Shown: positions 1 to 8,621 of the stretch, one piece after another
Numbering within the stretch: the first letter of the stretch is position 1
Layout of the letters: every line of letters starts with the position of its first letter
Assembly (NCBI RefSeq): GCF_000271305.1
Contig: NZ_AKGD01000001.1
Coordinates: 1,550,001-1,614,000, forward strand
Length of the DNA: 64,000 bases
Direction of reading: 5' to 3'
Source of the DNA: Hydrocarboniphaga effusa AP103
Lineage (GTDB): Bacteria; Pseudomonadota; Gammaproteobacteria; Nevskiales; Nevskiaceae
Notes under the pieces: model-generated
Told to the model about the DNA's origin: nothing
The model's input: only the letters and a program-made list of their open reading frames with translations
Database searches by the model: none
Program-made: the position numbers and the translations under genes

Positions 1-229
1 AGAACAGCGGCGCGGTGAGACTCGCGAGCCAGGCCAGCGAAAACAGCAGGCCCACGCGCGTGAGCAGCGCACCGGCCAGGCCGAGCGTGCGCGCCTTGCC
101 CTGCTGATGCTGAGGCAGCTTGGAGACGATGATCGAGATGAAGATGACGTTGTCGATGCCGAGCACGATCTCGAGCGCGGTGAGGGTCAACAACGCGGCC
201 CACATTTCGGGGTTGGCCAGAGCTTCCAT
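1..229 (-). CDS. TerC family integral membrane protein, N-terminal part (cut by window edge)
   Basis: Reading leftwards from an ATG at 229 gives an N-terminus with the stretch [16 protein letters not shown], the conserved first helix of TerC/YoaE membrane proteins, whose acidic residue and asparagine are family hallmarks. About 76 codons are visible and the rest lies beyond base 1. TerC proteins are multi-pass inner-membrane proteins linked to metal export and metalation of exported enzymes; the substrate here cannot be told. The gene is divergent from the glycosyltransferase at 389, with a 159 bp spacer holding an inverted repeat (CGAAGCT, 8 bp, AGCTTCG at 298-319). I saw no manganese riboswitch in the leader. 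Confidence 0.85.
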   Translation of the reverse strand, partial: MEALANPEMWAALLTLTALEIVLGIDNVIFISIIVSKLPQHQQGKARTLGLAGALLTRVGLLFSLAWLASLTAPLF

Positions 230-388
230 TGTTCTCGCTAAAAGATGAGGGATTGCCCGTAAGGGGCGACAAACACCGCTGAATGATACCGGCTGCTCGA
301 AGCTGTCATGAAAGCTTCGCCGAATCTTCATCGATCTGGCAGAGACGCGATCTAGTCTGGCAGGCGTAAAAATCGACCGGAGATCGCC

Positions 389-1537
389 ATGCGCATCGCC
401 TATGGAGTCATGGGCTACGGCCGCGGCCACGCCATGCGCAGCCTCAGCGTGCTGCCCTCGCTGATGCAGGAGCACGAGGTCACCGTGTTCACGGCCGGCG
501 ACGCCTACGACGTGCTCGCCCCGCTGTTCCCGACCGTGCGCATCCCGATGATCGGCTATCGCTACAACAGCCGCGGCGGACATTCGATTCCGCGCACCGT
601 CGGCGAGAACCTGGGGCCGATGGCCGATCTGCTGCTGCACGGCCCGGGCATGGAGCAGGTCGAGCGCGAATTCCGCGACCGCGGCATCCAGCTGGTGATC
701 TCGGACTCCGAGGCCTGGTGCCACCGCGCCGCGGCCAAGCTCAAGCTGCCGCGCATCAGCTTCGACCACGTCGGCATCATCGCCTGGTGCAAGCCGCACT
801 TCCCGGCGGAGCTCTGGCTCTCCGGCATGCGCGACGCGGTCGGCTATCGCTCGCTGATGGGCCAGCCCGATCGCATCATCATTTCGAGCTTCTACCCGGC
901 CGAGCCGCGCCAGAGCGGCACCCGCATCGTCGGCCCGATGCTGCGCGACGAAGTGCTGCGCGCGAGCGCGGTCTCGCGCGGGGCCGCGCCCAAGGATTTC
1001 CTTCTCGCCTACTTCAACAAGGGCGAGCACCAGTACCGCCCGCACGTCGACCGCGCGCTGCGCCTGCTCGACTGCCCGGTGGTCGTCTATGGCACACCGA
1101 ACCGCGGCAGGAGCGACAACCTCGAGTTCCGCGCCCCGAGCAACGAGTGGTTCGTCAACGATCTCGCGAGTTGCCGCGGGGTCGTCAGCACGGCGGGCAA
1201 CCAGCTGATCGGCGAAGCGATCCACTTCGGCAAGCCGATCCTCGCGCTGCCCGAGCAGGCCTTCGAGCAGCGCCTGAACGCGCACATGATCGAACGCATG
1301 GGCGTGGGCATGCGCGGCAACCTCGCCACGCTGACGCCGAGCGACATCGATCGCTTCCTCGGCAACGAGAGCTACTACCGCAGCCACATGGGCGAGCACG
1401 CCCGCGACGGTCGCGCCGAGGCGATCGAAACGCTGCACCGCTTCATCGGCGAGCTCGTGCGCCAGCCGCGCACGGCGGCCAAGCGCCGGGCCCGGCCGGG
1501 CCGGCGGATCGGGGCGGGACAGGTGGTCAAGCCGTAG
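389..1537 (+). CDS. Glycosyltransferase, MJ1255/MurG-like family
   Basis: 382 residues. The N-terminus ([17 protein letters not shown]) carries the glycine-rich loop with G-x-GH typical of GT-B fold enzymes related to MurG and the MJ1255 family. The C-terminal half contains a [17 protein letters not shown] stretch that matches the nucleotide-sugar binding loop (G-x2-EA-x4-KP) of GT28-type enzymes. It presumably transfers a sugar from a nucleotide donor; the acceptor is unknown. GGAG lies a few bases before the ATG. The tail is basic ([10 protein letters not shown]). It appears monocistronic, with a REP-like block directly downstream. Confidence 0.75.
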   Translation: MRIAYGVMGYGRGHAMRSLSVLPSLMQEHEVTVFTAGDAYDVLAPLFPTVRIPMIGYRYNSRGGHSIPRTVGENLGPMADLLLHGPGMEQVEREFRDRGIQLVISDSEAWCHRAAAKLKLPRISFDHVGIIAWCKPHFPAELWLSGMRDAVGYRSLMGQPDRIIISSFYPAEPRQSGTRIVGPMLRDEVLRASAVSRGAAPKDFLLAYFNKGEHQYRPHVDRALRLLDCPVVVYGTPNRGRSDNLEFRAPSNEWFVNDLASCRGVVSTAGNQLIGEAIHFGKPILALPEQAFEQRLNAHMIERMGVGMRGNLATLTPSDIDRFLGNESYYRSHMGEHARDGRAEAIETLHRFIGELVRQPRTAAKRRARPGRRIGAGQVVKP

Positions 1538-1560
1538 TTTTTGATCGTCTGTTGATGTTC

Positions 1561-1690
1561 CCCTCTCCCGCTTGCGGGAGAGGGCGGCGCGCAGCGCCGG
1601 GAGAGGGTCGGCTCGTAAAGAGCGCGCATTTTCCGACCTGGCCCTCTCTCCCCGCCTTCGGCGGGACTCTCTCCCGCGAGCGGGAGAGAG
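1561..1690. repeat. REP-like palindromic block
   Basis: Two nearly identical palindromes (CCCTCTCCCGC-TT-GCGGGAGAGGG at 1561-1584; CTCTCTCCCGC-GA-GCGGGAGAGAG at 1667-1690) flank a third short hairpin (CCCGCC-TTC-GGCGGG). This is the arrangement of a paired repetitive extragenic palindrome. The same 11-base arms recur at 3054-3077 inside the broken efflux gene. It sits just after the glycosyltransferase and may also terminate its transcript. Confidence 0.8.
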
Positions 1691-1746
1691 GACAAGCATG
1701 CGGTCGCGGCGACACCAATCCTGCCGCTTGAAAATCCCAATTCCCA

Positions 1747-1803
1747 TTGACAAGCAGTAACTGCCAGATCACCATCTGCCGCCTCATTATCTGCTTAGGC
1801 AGA
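1747..1803 (+). promoter_or_regulatory. Candidate marR-emrAB promoter with two MarR-type operators
   Basis: A perfect TTGACA (1747-1752) is followed after 17 bp by a weak -10 (CACCAT, 1770-1775). Over this -10 lies the inverted repeat CAGAT-CACC-ATCTG (1765-1778), and a second of the same 5-4-5 layout, TCTGC-TTAG-GCAGA, lies at 1790-1803, with centres 25 bp apart. MarR proteins commonly repress their own operon from such sites. The assignment rests on position and symmetry only. Confidence 0.45.
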
Positions 1804-1822
1804 AATACGAATCGGCAGACAC

Positions 1823-2332
1823 ATGGTCCAGCACTACGACGCCAAGACGTTCCGTTCGAACAAGAGCCTCGGCTACCTGCTCAAGGTGGCGCACGCGCGC
1901 ATGCACGAGTGCGCCTCGCTGGCCTTCTCCGAGCACGATCTCAACTTCATGCAATGGATCGTGCTGACCAAGCTGCGCGAAGGCTCGGCGCGTACTGCGG
2001 GCGATCTCTGCAAGGGCATGTATTACGACACCGGTGCGGTGACCCGGCTGATCGATTCGCTTGAAGAGCGCGGCTACCTGAGCCGTGAACGCAGCCGCCA
2101 GGATCGCCGCGTCGTCGAGCTCGAAGTCACCGAAGCCGGGCTCGAAAAACTCGACGAGATGACGCCGCTGGCCGTCGCCAAGCTCAACGAGGCGCTCGCC
2201 GATTTCAGCTCGGCCGAGTTCGCCGAGTTCACGCGTCTGATCGAAAAGCTCATCGGCGGACTGTCGCGCACCGAGTCCGAGCTGAGTGCCTCAGAACTCA
2301 AAGGGTCCGAACCCAAAGGCAGCGCTTCATGA
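1823..2332 (+). CDS. MarR family transcriptional regulator of the adjacent efflux operon
   Basis: 169 residues with a winged helix-turn-helix of the MarR type: recognition region TAGDLCKGMYYDTGAVTRLIDSLEERGYL, then the wing SRQDRRVVELEVTEAG (the D-R-R signature). The C-terminal helix is followed by a short acidic/serine tail with an imperfect repeat (SELKGSEPKGS). Its stop overlaps the next start as ATGA. MarR regulators usually repress an efflux operon and release DNA on binding phenolic or aromatic ligands, which fits emrAB downstream. The ATG at 1823 has little Shine-Dalgarno sequence. Confidence 0.9.
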   Translation: MVQHYDAKTFRSNKSLGYLLKVAHARMHECASLAFSEHDLNFMQWIVLTKLREGSARTAGDLCKGMYYDTGAVTRLIDSLEERGYLSRERSRQDRRVVELEVTEAGLEKLDEMTPLAVAKLNEALADFSSAEFAEFTRLIEKLIGGLSRTESELSASELKGSEPKGSAS

Positions 2333-3000
2333 TCCGCCCATCCCGATTCGCGATCGCCGGCACGCTGGCCGGCGCCCTGCTCGCGCTCGCGGGCTGCGTC
2401 ACCCCGCAGGTCGAAGATCCGCGCGCCACCGCGCTGGCTCCGCAATCGCTCGGCCTGACCGGCACGCCGATGGCCCCGGTCGCCGCCGGCTGGTGGAAGG
2501 CCTTCGGCGACCCGCAGCTCGACAAGCTCGTCGACCAGGCGCTCGCCAACAGCCCGAGCCTGCAGGCCGGGCTCGCCCGCGTGCGCGCCGCGCAGGCGCA
2601 AAGCCTGTCGATCAGCGCCGAAGACCGGCCTGGCGTTTCGATCGACGGCGAGGCTTCGCGCCAGCGCTTGTCGGCCAATTACATCGTGCCGCCGCCCTAC
2701 GGCGGGCATACCTACTGGGTCAGCAACCTCGGCGCCAACCTGAGCTGGAACCTGGACTTCTGGGGCAAGCAGGCCGCGCAGCTGTCGCAGGCGCGCGACG
2801 CCCAGGCCGCGAGCGAGCTCGACGTCGAAGCCGCCCGGCTCGCGCTCGCCGGCGCCATCGCCCAGGCCTACGTCGACCTGCATCGCGCCTGGACGCTGTC
2901 CGACATCGCCGATCGCCAGCTCGCCCAGCGCGAACACTTGCTCAAGCTCACGCAGCAGCGCGTCGACACCGGGCTCGATACGCAGATCGAGCTGCGCTCT
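2329..3000 (+). pseudogene. Outer-membrane efflux lipoprotein (NodT/OMF family), truncated at a REP element
   Basis: The first ~224 codons encode a lipoprotein signal (lipobox ALAGC) followed by a typical NodT/TolC-family N-terminal half, including GWWKAFGDPQLDKLVDQAL and the beta-strand segment NLSWNLDFWGKQ. Homology stops after QRVDTGLDTQIELR, about halfway through the ~480 residues usual for the family. A REP palindrome then appears and emrA starts at 3158. The second half is nowhere in the interval, so the outer-membrane channel cannot be made and EmrAB would need another TolC-like partner. By chance the frame stays open through emrA into in-frame emrB (to 5895), which could mislead automated annotation into a giant fusion. 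Confidence 0.8.
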
Positions 3001-3030
3001 CGGAGCAAGCGCCTTCATCGGAAGAAGCCC

Positions 3031-3078
3031 CCTCACCCCTCGCTGACGCGAGACCCTCTCCCGCACGCGGGAGAGGGG
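3031..3078. repeat. REP-like element at the break of the OMF gene
   Basis: Contains CCCTCTCCCGC-AC-GCGGGAGAGGG at 3054-3077, the same 11-base arms as the palindrome at 1561-1584, preceded by a related CCTCACCCCTCGC...GCGAG stretch. It lies directly after the last recognisable codon of the outer-membrane factor. Confidence 0.75.
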
Positions 3079-3157
3079 AACAGCAACTGGCAGTCGTCGC
3101 GACTGACAGCGCTTCGCCCTGAATCAAGAAAATCAAGAAACAACAAGGCACCTCGCC

Positions 3158-4324
3158 ATGAACACTCCCAATCAAGAAGCACCCGCCCAAAACGGCAAAC
3201 GCCGCACGCGCCTGATCGCGCTCGGCGTCGCGGTCCTTGTCGGCGTCGGCCTCTACGGCAGCTACTGGTATCTGCACGCACGCCACTTCGAGGAAACCGA
3301 CGATGCCTACGTGGCCTCCGATCTCGTGCAGATCACCAGCGAAGTCGCCGGTGCGGTGACCGCGGTGTTCGTCGACGACACCCAGCACGTCGAACGCGGC
3401 CAGCTGCTCGTGCAGCTCGACGACGCCGATGCGCAAGTGTCGACGGCCGCGGCCGAAGCCGAACTCGCGCGCACGGTGCGCCAGGTGCGCGCCGTGTTCT
3501 CGCAAGCCGATGGCCTGAAGGCGCAGATCAACGAGCGCCAGATTGCGCTGCGCAGCGCGCGTGCGGATTTGCAGCGCCGGCAGAAGGTCGCCGCCGACGG
3601 CGCGGTGTCCGCCGAAGAACTGCAGCACGCCAAGGACCAGGTCGCGCAGCTCGAAGCCGCTTTGAACATCTCGCAGGAATCGCTGCGCACGACGCAGGCG
3701 CAGATCGCCGACACGCGGATCGAAACGCATCCGCAGGTGCTCGCGGCGGCGGCCAAGGTTCGCGAAGCCGGGCTCGCGCTGCGTCGCACCAGGATCGTCG
3801 CGCCGGTGTCGGGCACGGTGGCGCGTCGCGGCGTGCAGATCGGCGCGCGCATTGCGCCGGGCGCCGCGCTGATGGCGGTGGTGCCGCTCGATCGCGTCTG
3901 GGTCGATGCCAACTTCAAGGAGGTGCAGCTCGCCGGCATCCGCATCGGCCAGCCGGTGGAATTGCATTCCGACCTCTACGGCAAGGACGTGAACTATCAC
4001 GGCAAGATCGCCGGCCTCGGTGCCGGCAGCGGTGCGGCGTTCGCGCTGTTGCCCGCGCAGAACGCCTCGGGCAACTGGATCAAGATCGTGCAACGCGTTC
4101 CGGTGCGCATCGCGCTCGATCCGAAGGAGCTCAGCGATCATCCGCTGCGCGTGGGCCTGTCGATGACCGCGACGGTCGACCTGCACGACGGCTCCGGCCC
4201 GCTCGTCGCGACACAACTGCGCAGCGAGCCGCAGCGCGTGACGATCAACGAGCAGCGCGACGCCGAAGTGCAGCAGCAGATCGCGCGCATCATCGCCGAC
4301 AACGCCGGCCACGCCGCGCTGTGA
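3158..4324 (+). CDS. emrA: EmrA-like membrane fusion (periplasmic adaptor) protein
   Basis: 388 residues. A single N-terminal membrane anchor (about 18-42) is followed by the biotinyl-lipoyl domain (DDAYVASDLVQITSEVAG), a coiled-coil hairpin (about 90-200) and a second lipoyl half with IVAPVSGTVARRGVQIGA, the classic HlyD/EmrA layout. It bridges the inner-membrane pump EmrB to an outer-membrane channel. Its stop overlaps the GTG start of emrB as GTGA. The neighbouring outer-membrane gene is truncated, so the tripartite complex is incomplete locally. Confidence 0.9.
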   Translation: MNTPNQEAPAQNGKRRTRLIALGVAVLVGVGLYGSYWYLHARHFEETDDAYVASDLVQITSEVAGAVTAVFVDDTQHVERGQLLVQLDDADAQVSTAAAEAELARTVRQVRAVFSQADGLKAQINERQIALRSARADLQRRQKVAADGAVSAEELQHAKDQVAQLEAALNISQESLRTTQAQIADTRIETHPQVLAAAAKVREAGLALRRTRIVAPVSGTVARRGVQIGARIAPGAALMAVVPLDRVWVDANFKEVQLAGIRIGQPVELHSDLYGKDVNYHGKIAGLGAGSGAAFALLPAQNASGNWIKIVQRVPVRIALDPKELSDHPLRVGLSMTATVDLHDGSGPLVATQLRSEPQRVTINEQRDAEVQQQIARIIADNAGHAAL

Positions 4325-5895
4325 GCACCTCCGCCGCCAATCCGAACGCCGGAGGCGCAGCGCCGCAGGCTCAGGCGGCGATCCCGGGCGGTCGCGCGCT
4401 GGTGGCGACCGCGCTGGCGCTCGGCACCTTCATGCAGGTGCTCGACACGACCATCGCCAACGTGTCGATCCCGACCATCGCGGGCAACCTCGGCACCTCG
4501 ACCGACCAGGGCACCTGGGTCATCACGAGCTTCGCGGTCGCCAACGGCATCTCGGTGCCGCTGACGGGCTGGCTCATGCAGCGCTTCGGCGTGGTGCGCA
4601 CCTTCGTCGCCTCGGTGCTGCTGTTCACGATCGCCTCGTTCTTATGCGGCGCGGCCTGGAGTCTGTCGTCGCTGATCCTGTTCCGCATCCTGCAGGGCGC
4701 GGTGTCGGGGCCGATGATTCCGGGTTCGCAGGCTTTGCTGATTTCGCTGTTCCCGCCCGAGAAGAAAGGCTCGGCATTGGCGATCTGGTCGATGACGACC
4801 CTGGTTGCGCCGATCTGCGGGCCGATCCTCGGCGGGCATATCTCCGACGATTACTCGTGGCCGTGGATCTTCTACATCAACGTGCCGGTGGGTTTGTTCT
4901 GCGCCTTCATCTGCTGGAACGGGCTCAAGCACCGCGAGACGCCCACGCGCAAGATTCCGATCGACAGCATCGGCCTGTCGCTGCTGGTGCTATGGGTCGG
5001 AGCGCTGCAGATCATGCTCGACACCGGCAAGGACCAAGACTGGTTCTCGTCGCCGGTGATCGTCGCCGAAGCGATCGTCGCGGGCGTCGGCTTCATCGCC
5101 TTTCTGATCTGGGAGCTCGGCGAAAAGCATCCGATCATCGATCTGTCGCTGTTCAAGAACCGCAACTTCACGCTCGGCGTGCTGGTGTTCTGCGTCGGCT
5201 ACGGCGTGTTCTTCGGCGGCGTGGTGCTGCTGCCGCTGTGGATGCAGACCTGGCTCGGCTACACCGCGACCTGGGCCGGGCTGGTCGCCGCGCCGAGCGG
5301 CATGGTGGCGGTGCTGCTGTCGCCGCTCGTGGGCCGCAACATCGGCCGCGTCGATCCGCGCATTCTTGCGACCATCGCCTTCATCGCCTTCGGCATTTCG
5401 TACTTCATGCGCGCGGGCTACACCGCCAACGCCGAATTCATGGACTACGTGCTGCCGCTGCTCGTGCAGGGCGTGGGCATGTCGATGTTCTTCGTCGCCA
5501 TGCTGACGATCCTGCTCGACGGCGTGCCGGACGCGCGCCTGCCCGCGGCCTCGGGGCTGTCGAACTTCCTGCGCATCACCGCGGGTGCGTTCGCGACCAG
5601 CATCACGACCACGTTCTGGGACCGTCACGCGGCCTTGCACCAGACGCGGCTCGCCGAAGCCACGAGCATCACCGACCCGCGCCTGCAGCAGGCGATGGGC
5701 ACGCTGCAGGAACGTGGCCTGTCGGAAGGCCAGTCGATCGGCGCGCTCGCGCGGGAGCTCGCCAATCAGGCGTATTTGATGTCCACGCTCGATTTCTTCT
5801 GGATCTGCGCCTGGATCTCGATCGCCTCGATCGGCTTGGTCTGGCTCACGCGGCGTCCGCGTGGCGGGCCAGCGGTGCACGCGGCGGCGGATTGA
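4321..5895 (+). CDS. emrB: EmrB-like DHA2 family multidrug MFS transporter
   Basis: About 524 residues from a GTG start that overlaps the emrA stop. The N-terminus after a polar leader reads LALGTFMQVLDTTIANVSIP, the DHA2 (14-helix) motif, and the motif GPILGGHISDDYSWPWIFYINVP is also present. It is a proton-driven exporter of hydrophobic or aromatic compounds that works with EmrA. The preceding in-frame codons belong to unrelated reading through emrA and the broken outer-membrane gene, so I place the start at 4321. Confidence 0.9.
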   Translation: MSTSAANPNAGGAAPQAQAAIPGGRALVATALALGTFMQVLDTTIANVSIPTIAGNLGTSTDQGTWVITSFAVANGISVPLTGWLMQRFGVVRTFVASVLLFTIASFLCGAAWSLSSLILFRILQGAVSGPMIPGSQALLISLFPPEKKGSALAIWSMTTLVAPICGPILGGHISDDYSWPWIFYINVPVGLFCAFICWNGLKHRETPTRKIPIDSIGLSLLVLWVGALQIMLDTGKDQDWFSSPVIVAEAIVAGVGFIAFLIWELGEKHPIIDLSLFKNRNFTLGVLVFCVGYGVFFGGVVLLPLWMQTWLGYTATWAGLVAAPSGMVAVLLSPLVGRNIGRVDPRILATIAFIAFGISYFMRAGYTANAEFMDYVLPLLVQGVGMSMFFVAMLTILLDGVPDARLPAASGLSNFLRITAGAFATSITTTFWDRHAALHQTRLAEATSITDPRLQQAMGTLQERGLSEGQSIGALARELANQAYLMSTLDFFWICAWISIASIGLVWLTRRPRGGPAVHAAAD

Positions 5896-5959
5896 ATCGC
5901 GATCCGTGCACGCGCGAAGGCAGGACGACGCCGCTCGGGCGTTCGTCCGCAAGCCGGGC

Positions 5960-5979
5960 GCGCCGCAGCTGTGCGGCGC
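5960..5979. terminator. Hairpin between convergent emrB and lipoprotein genes
   Basis: GCGCCGCA-GCTG-TGCGGCGC forms a perfect 8 bp stem with a 4-base loop, in the 150 bp between convergent gene ends. There is no clear T-run on either side, so termination is inferred from position. Confidence 0.4.
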
Positions 5980-6045
5980 ACCCACTCTACCGGCCTCGTT
6001 TGGCAAGCTAAGGTCGGGCGAAGCCGCGACCTGCCCTCGGCGCCC

Positions 6046-6603
6046 TCACGGCTTCCCGTAAACCAAAGGTCTCAAGTTCGAAACCAGTTCGCGCGCGTTG
6101 TAAGACTCCACCGAGGCCGGCATCGGGTTGTTGCCGATCAGGATCTCGAGCTCCGAGGTGTACTGCGTGCTTGTCGTCGGCGCGATGTCGCCTCCGCTGA
6201 CGTAGCCCGGCGAGGTCGTCACCACCGCATCGCAGCGGATCAGGCCGCAGCGCTGATAGACCGTGGTCTGCGGCGGCGAGATGAACTCGGGCGAGCCGCC
6301 GAATTCGCGCGTGTTCTTGTCGGTGTTCCTGCCGACGATCTGGAACCAGTCGGCACCACGCTGCAGCGCGAGTTCGCCGGCGCGCAGCAGGGCGTAATTG
6401 CGCGTGGTCTCGGCCGGTGTAATGTCGTTGCCCTTGAAGCTGATGCGATAGCGGTCGGCCGCGAGCGCGGTCTCGGTGTAGCCGAAGCCGGCCGGCTTCT
6501 GCGCAGGCTGGTAAGGCGTCTGGCTCGCACAGCCGGCCAGTACAGCGACGGCGGCGGCAGCCGCGAGCAAGGACGAACGACACGGGAAGGCAAGCGATAT
6601 CAT
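6046..6603 (-). CDS. Lipoprotein resembling the CC0125/CC1285 family
   Basis: 185 residues from an ATG at 6603 preceded by AGGAG. Signal peptide SSLLAAAAAVAVLAGC has a lipobox (LAGC), so the mature protein is lipid-anchored. The conserved core GFGYTETALAADRYRISFKGN and the ALLRAGELALQRGADWF segment resemble the CC0125/CC1285 lipoprotein family, whose function is unknown. The open frame extends upstream, but that part lacks a signal sequence and a ribosome site. Convergent with emrB and divergent from dkgB. Confidence 0.7.
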   Translation of the reverse strand: MISLAFPCRSSLLAAAAAVAVLAGCASQTPYQPAQKPAGFGYTETALAADRYRISFKGNDITPAETTRNYALLRAGELALQRGADWFQIVGRNTDKNTREFGGSPEFISPPQTTVYQRCGLIRCDAVVTTSPGYVSGGDIAPTTSTQYTSELEILIGNNPMPASVESYNARELVSNLRPLVYGKP

Positions 6604-6820
6604 GGTCAACTCCTGACGCCGTCGGTGACGGCCGATGGCAAGCTGCAGTCCTACGTTGCCGGCATTCTCTGAAGACATCGTGAAGCTGCGGTTCCGATTC
6701 GTTCGCGGCCCGGCGCGACTTGGATTCACCGGCGCGGCCCTCAACTCAACGGACAAGGGCGCCCGATCGGGGCGCGGCTTTCCTCGGCACACGGCCCATC
6801 ATTCGACAAAAGGACTTTCC

Positions 6821-7624
6821 ATGAGCACTCCCGCTTTCGGCGTCGGCACCTTCCGCCTCAAAGACCAGGTGGTCATCGACTCGGTGCGCAACGCGCTCGA
6901 GCTGGGTTATCGGCTCGTCGACACCGCGCAGATTTACGAGAACGAGGCCGAAGTGGGCCGGGCGATCGCCGAATCGGGCGTTCCGCGCAAGGACTTGTTC
7001 GTCACCACCAAGATCTGGGTCGACAATTTCTCGCGCGACAAGCTCGTGCCGAGCCTGATCGAAAGCCTCGCCAGGCTGCGCCTGGATCACGTCGACCTGA
7101 CGCTGCTGCACTGGCCGTCGCCGGGCGGCGCCGTGCCGCTCGCCGAATCGCTGAACGCGCTCGCCGAGGCCAAGTCGCAGGGGCTCACCAAGGCGATCGG
7201 CGTCTCCAACTTCACGATCGATCTGCTGCGCCAGTCCATCGCCATCGTCGGCGCCGACCACATCGCGACCAACCAGGTGGAGCTGCATCCGTTTCTGCAG
7301 AACCGCAAGCTCGCCGAATTCGCCGCAGGCGCAGGTATCCACCTGACCTCGTACATGACGCTCGCGGTGGGCCGCGTGATGCAGGATCCGGTGCTGCAGC
7401 AGATCGCCGAACGCCATGACGCGACGGTCGCGCAGGTGGCGCTGGCCTGGGCGATGAAGCTCGGCCACGCGGTGATTCCGTCGTCCACCAAGCGCGAGAA
7501 TCTCGCGAGCAATCTCAAGGCGCTCGACCTTGCGCTCGACGACAGCGACATGCAGGCGATCGCCAGGCTCGATCGCGGCCAACGACTCGCGGCTCCGGCC
7601 CGGCTGCAGCCGGAATGGGATTGA
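6821..7624 (+). CDS. dkgB: 2,5-diketo-D-gluconate reductase B (aldo/keto reductase)
   Basis: 267 residues, the same length as Escherichia coli DkgB, and matching it in N-terminus ([15 protein letters not shown]), the YR[10 protein letters not shown] active-site segment (Asp and Tyr of the AKR tetrad), LLHWPSP (His), and the C-terminal [21 protein letters not shown]-binding region. It reduces small aldehydes such as methylglyoxal with NADPH in the cytoplasm. AGGA precedes the ATG at 6821. Convergent with the polyphosphate kinase gene. Confidence 0.93.
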   Translation: MSTPAFGVGTFRLKDQVVIDSVRNALELGYRLVDTAQIYENEAEVGRAIAESGVPRKDLFVTTKIWVDNFSRDKLVPSLIESLARLRLDHVDLTLLHWPSPGGAVPLAESLNALAEAKSQGLTKAIGVSNFTIDLLRQSIAIVGADHIATNQVELHPFLQNRKLAEFAAGAGIHLTSYMTLAVGRVMQDPVLQQIAERHDATVAQVALAWAMKLGHAVIPSSTKRENLASNLKALDLALDDSDMQAIARLDRGQRLAAPARLQPEWD

Positions 7625-7651
7625 CTCGCCCGACCGTTCGGCCGGCGCACC

Positions 7652-8539
7652 TTACTCGGCGAGCTTCTTGCGCATCTCGTCGAGCTGGTCGCGCTCGTGC
7701 TGCGCAAGCTCGGGCCAGCGCAGGTCGAGCCCGGCGAGCGTGCGCTCGATGATGTCAGCCACGGCCACGCGCATGTAGGACTTGCTGTCAGCCGGAATCG
7801 CATACCACGGCGCCCACGGGCGCGAGGTCTGGTTGAGCGCTTCTTCGTACGCGGCCTGATAGTCCTTCCAGTGCTCGCGAACGAGCAGGTCGGCCGATTC
7901 GAACTTCCAGTTCTTCTCGGGCTCGTCGAGCCTCGCGAGCAGGCGCGTGCGCTGTTCTTCGGCCGAGACGTTGAGCCAGAACTTCAGGATCACCGTGCCG
8001 TTGTGCGCGAGGTGTTTCTCGTGATCGCGGATCGATTCGTAGCGCTGGCCGAAGAGCTCCGGCAGCGGTGCCGGGTTCGGCAGGCGCTGCGCTTTCAGAA
8101 ACTGCGGCTTCACGCGCACCGCGAGCACTTCTTCGTAGTAGCTGCGGTTGAACACGCCGATGCGCCCGCGCTGCGGCAGGTGCTGGCTCGTGCGCCAGAG
8201 GAAATCGTGGCTCAACTCCTCTTCGGTCGGCCGCTTGAACGCATGCACTTCGCAGCCCGAAGGATCGATGCCCGTGAGCACTGCGCGGATCGTCGAATCC
8301 TTGCCGGCCGCGTCCATCGCCTGAAAGATCAACAGCAGCGAGTAGCGGTTGTCCGCGTACAGGATACGCTGCAGATCGGAGATGTTGGCGACGTGCTGCT
8401 GCAGCCTGGCTTCGCGCTCGCCCTTGCCGTCAAGCTGCAGCTTCTTCGCCGCTTTGGTGTCGAGCCTGGAAACGCGCAGATTGCCGTCGAACGGCACAAG
8501 GTAGGGACTGTCGACGGCTTTTTGATTCGGATGACCCAT
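7652..8539 (-). CDS. Polyphosphate kinase 2 family (class III-like) nucleotide phosphotransferase
   Basis: 295 residues from ATG 8539 (MGHPNQKAV). Walker A-like loop LLIFQAMDAAGKDSTIRAV, the second motif GRIGVFNRSYYEEVL, and the basic lid segment all match single-domain PPK2 enzymes, most like the class III group that uses polyphosphate to phosphorylate AMP/ADP. Cytoplasmic. The class call is from motif wording (MDAAGKD with NRSYYEEVL) and should be treated as likely. The frame continues upstream but without homology. Confidence 0.85.
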   Translation of the reverse strand: MGHPNQKAVDSPYLVPFDGNLRVSRLDTKAAKKLQLDGKGEREARLQQHVANISDLQRILYADNRYSLLLIFQAMDAAGKDSTIRAVLTGIDPSGCEVHAFKRPTEEELSHDFLWRTSQHLPQRGRIGVFNRSYYEEVLAVRVKPQFLKAQRLPNPAPLPELFGQRYESIRDHEKHLAHNGTVILKFWLNVSAEEQRTRLLARLDEPEKNWKFESADLLVREHWKDYQAAYEEALNQTSRPWAPWYAIPADSKSYMRVAVADIIERTLAGLDLRWPELAQHERDQLDEMRKKLAE

Positions 8540-8621
8540 GCGCTCGGCTCGTTGCAGGCGAGCGACGATCTTGCCACTGCGAACGAACCCGGTGTCTGAA
8601 CGGGCACTCGCCTGCGAACGA

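Noticed and set aside
230-388. Manganese (yybP-ykoY) riboswitch upstream of the TerC gene
   Set aside because: The conserved loop sequences of that riboswitch are not seen in the leader; only a short inverted repeat is present.
2329-5895. A single 1,188-residue protein spanning efflux lipoprotein and EmrB
   Set aside because: The middle reads emrA in a wrong frame and gives Arg-rich nonsense; emrA is intact in its own frame and emrB has its own GTG overlapping the emrA stop.
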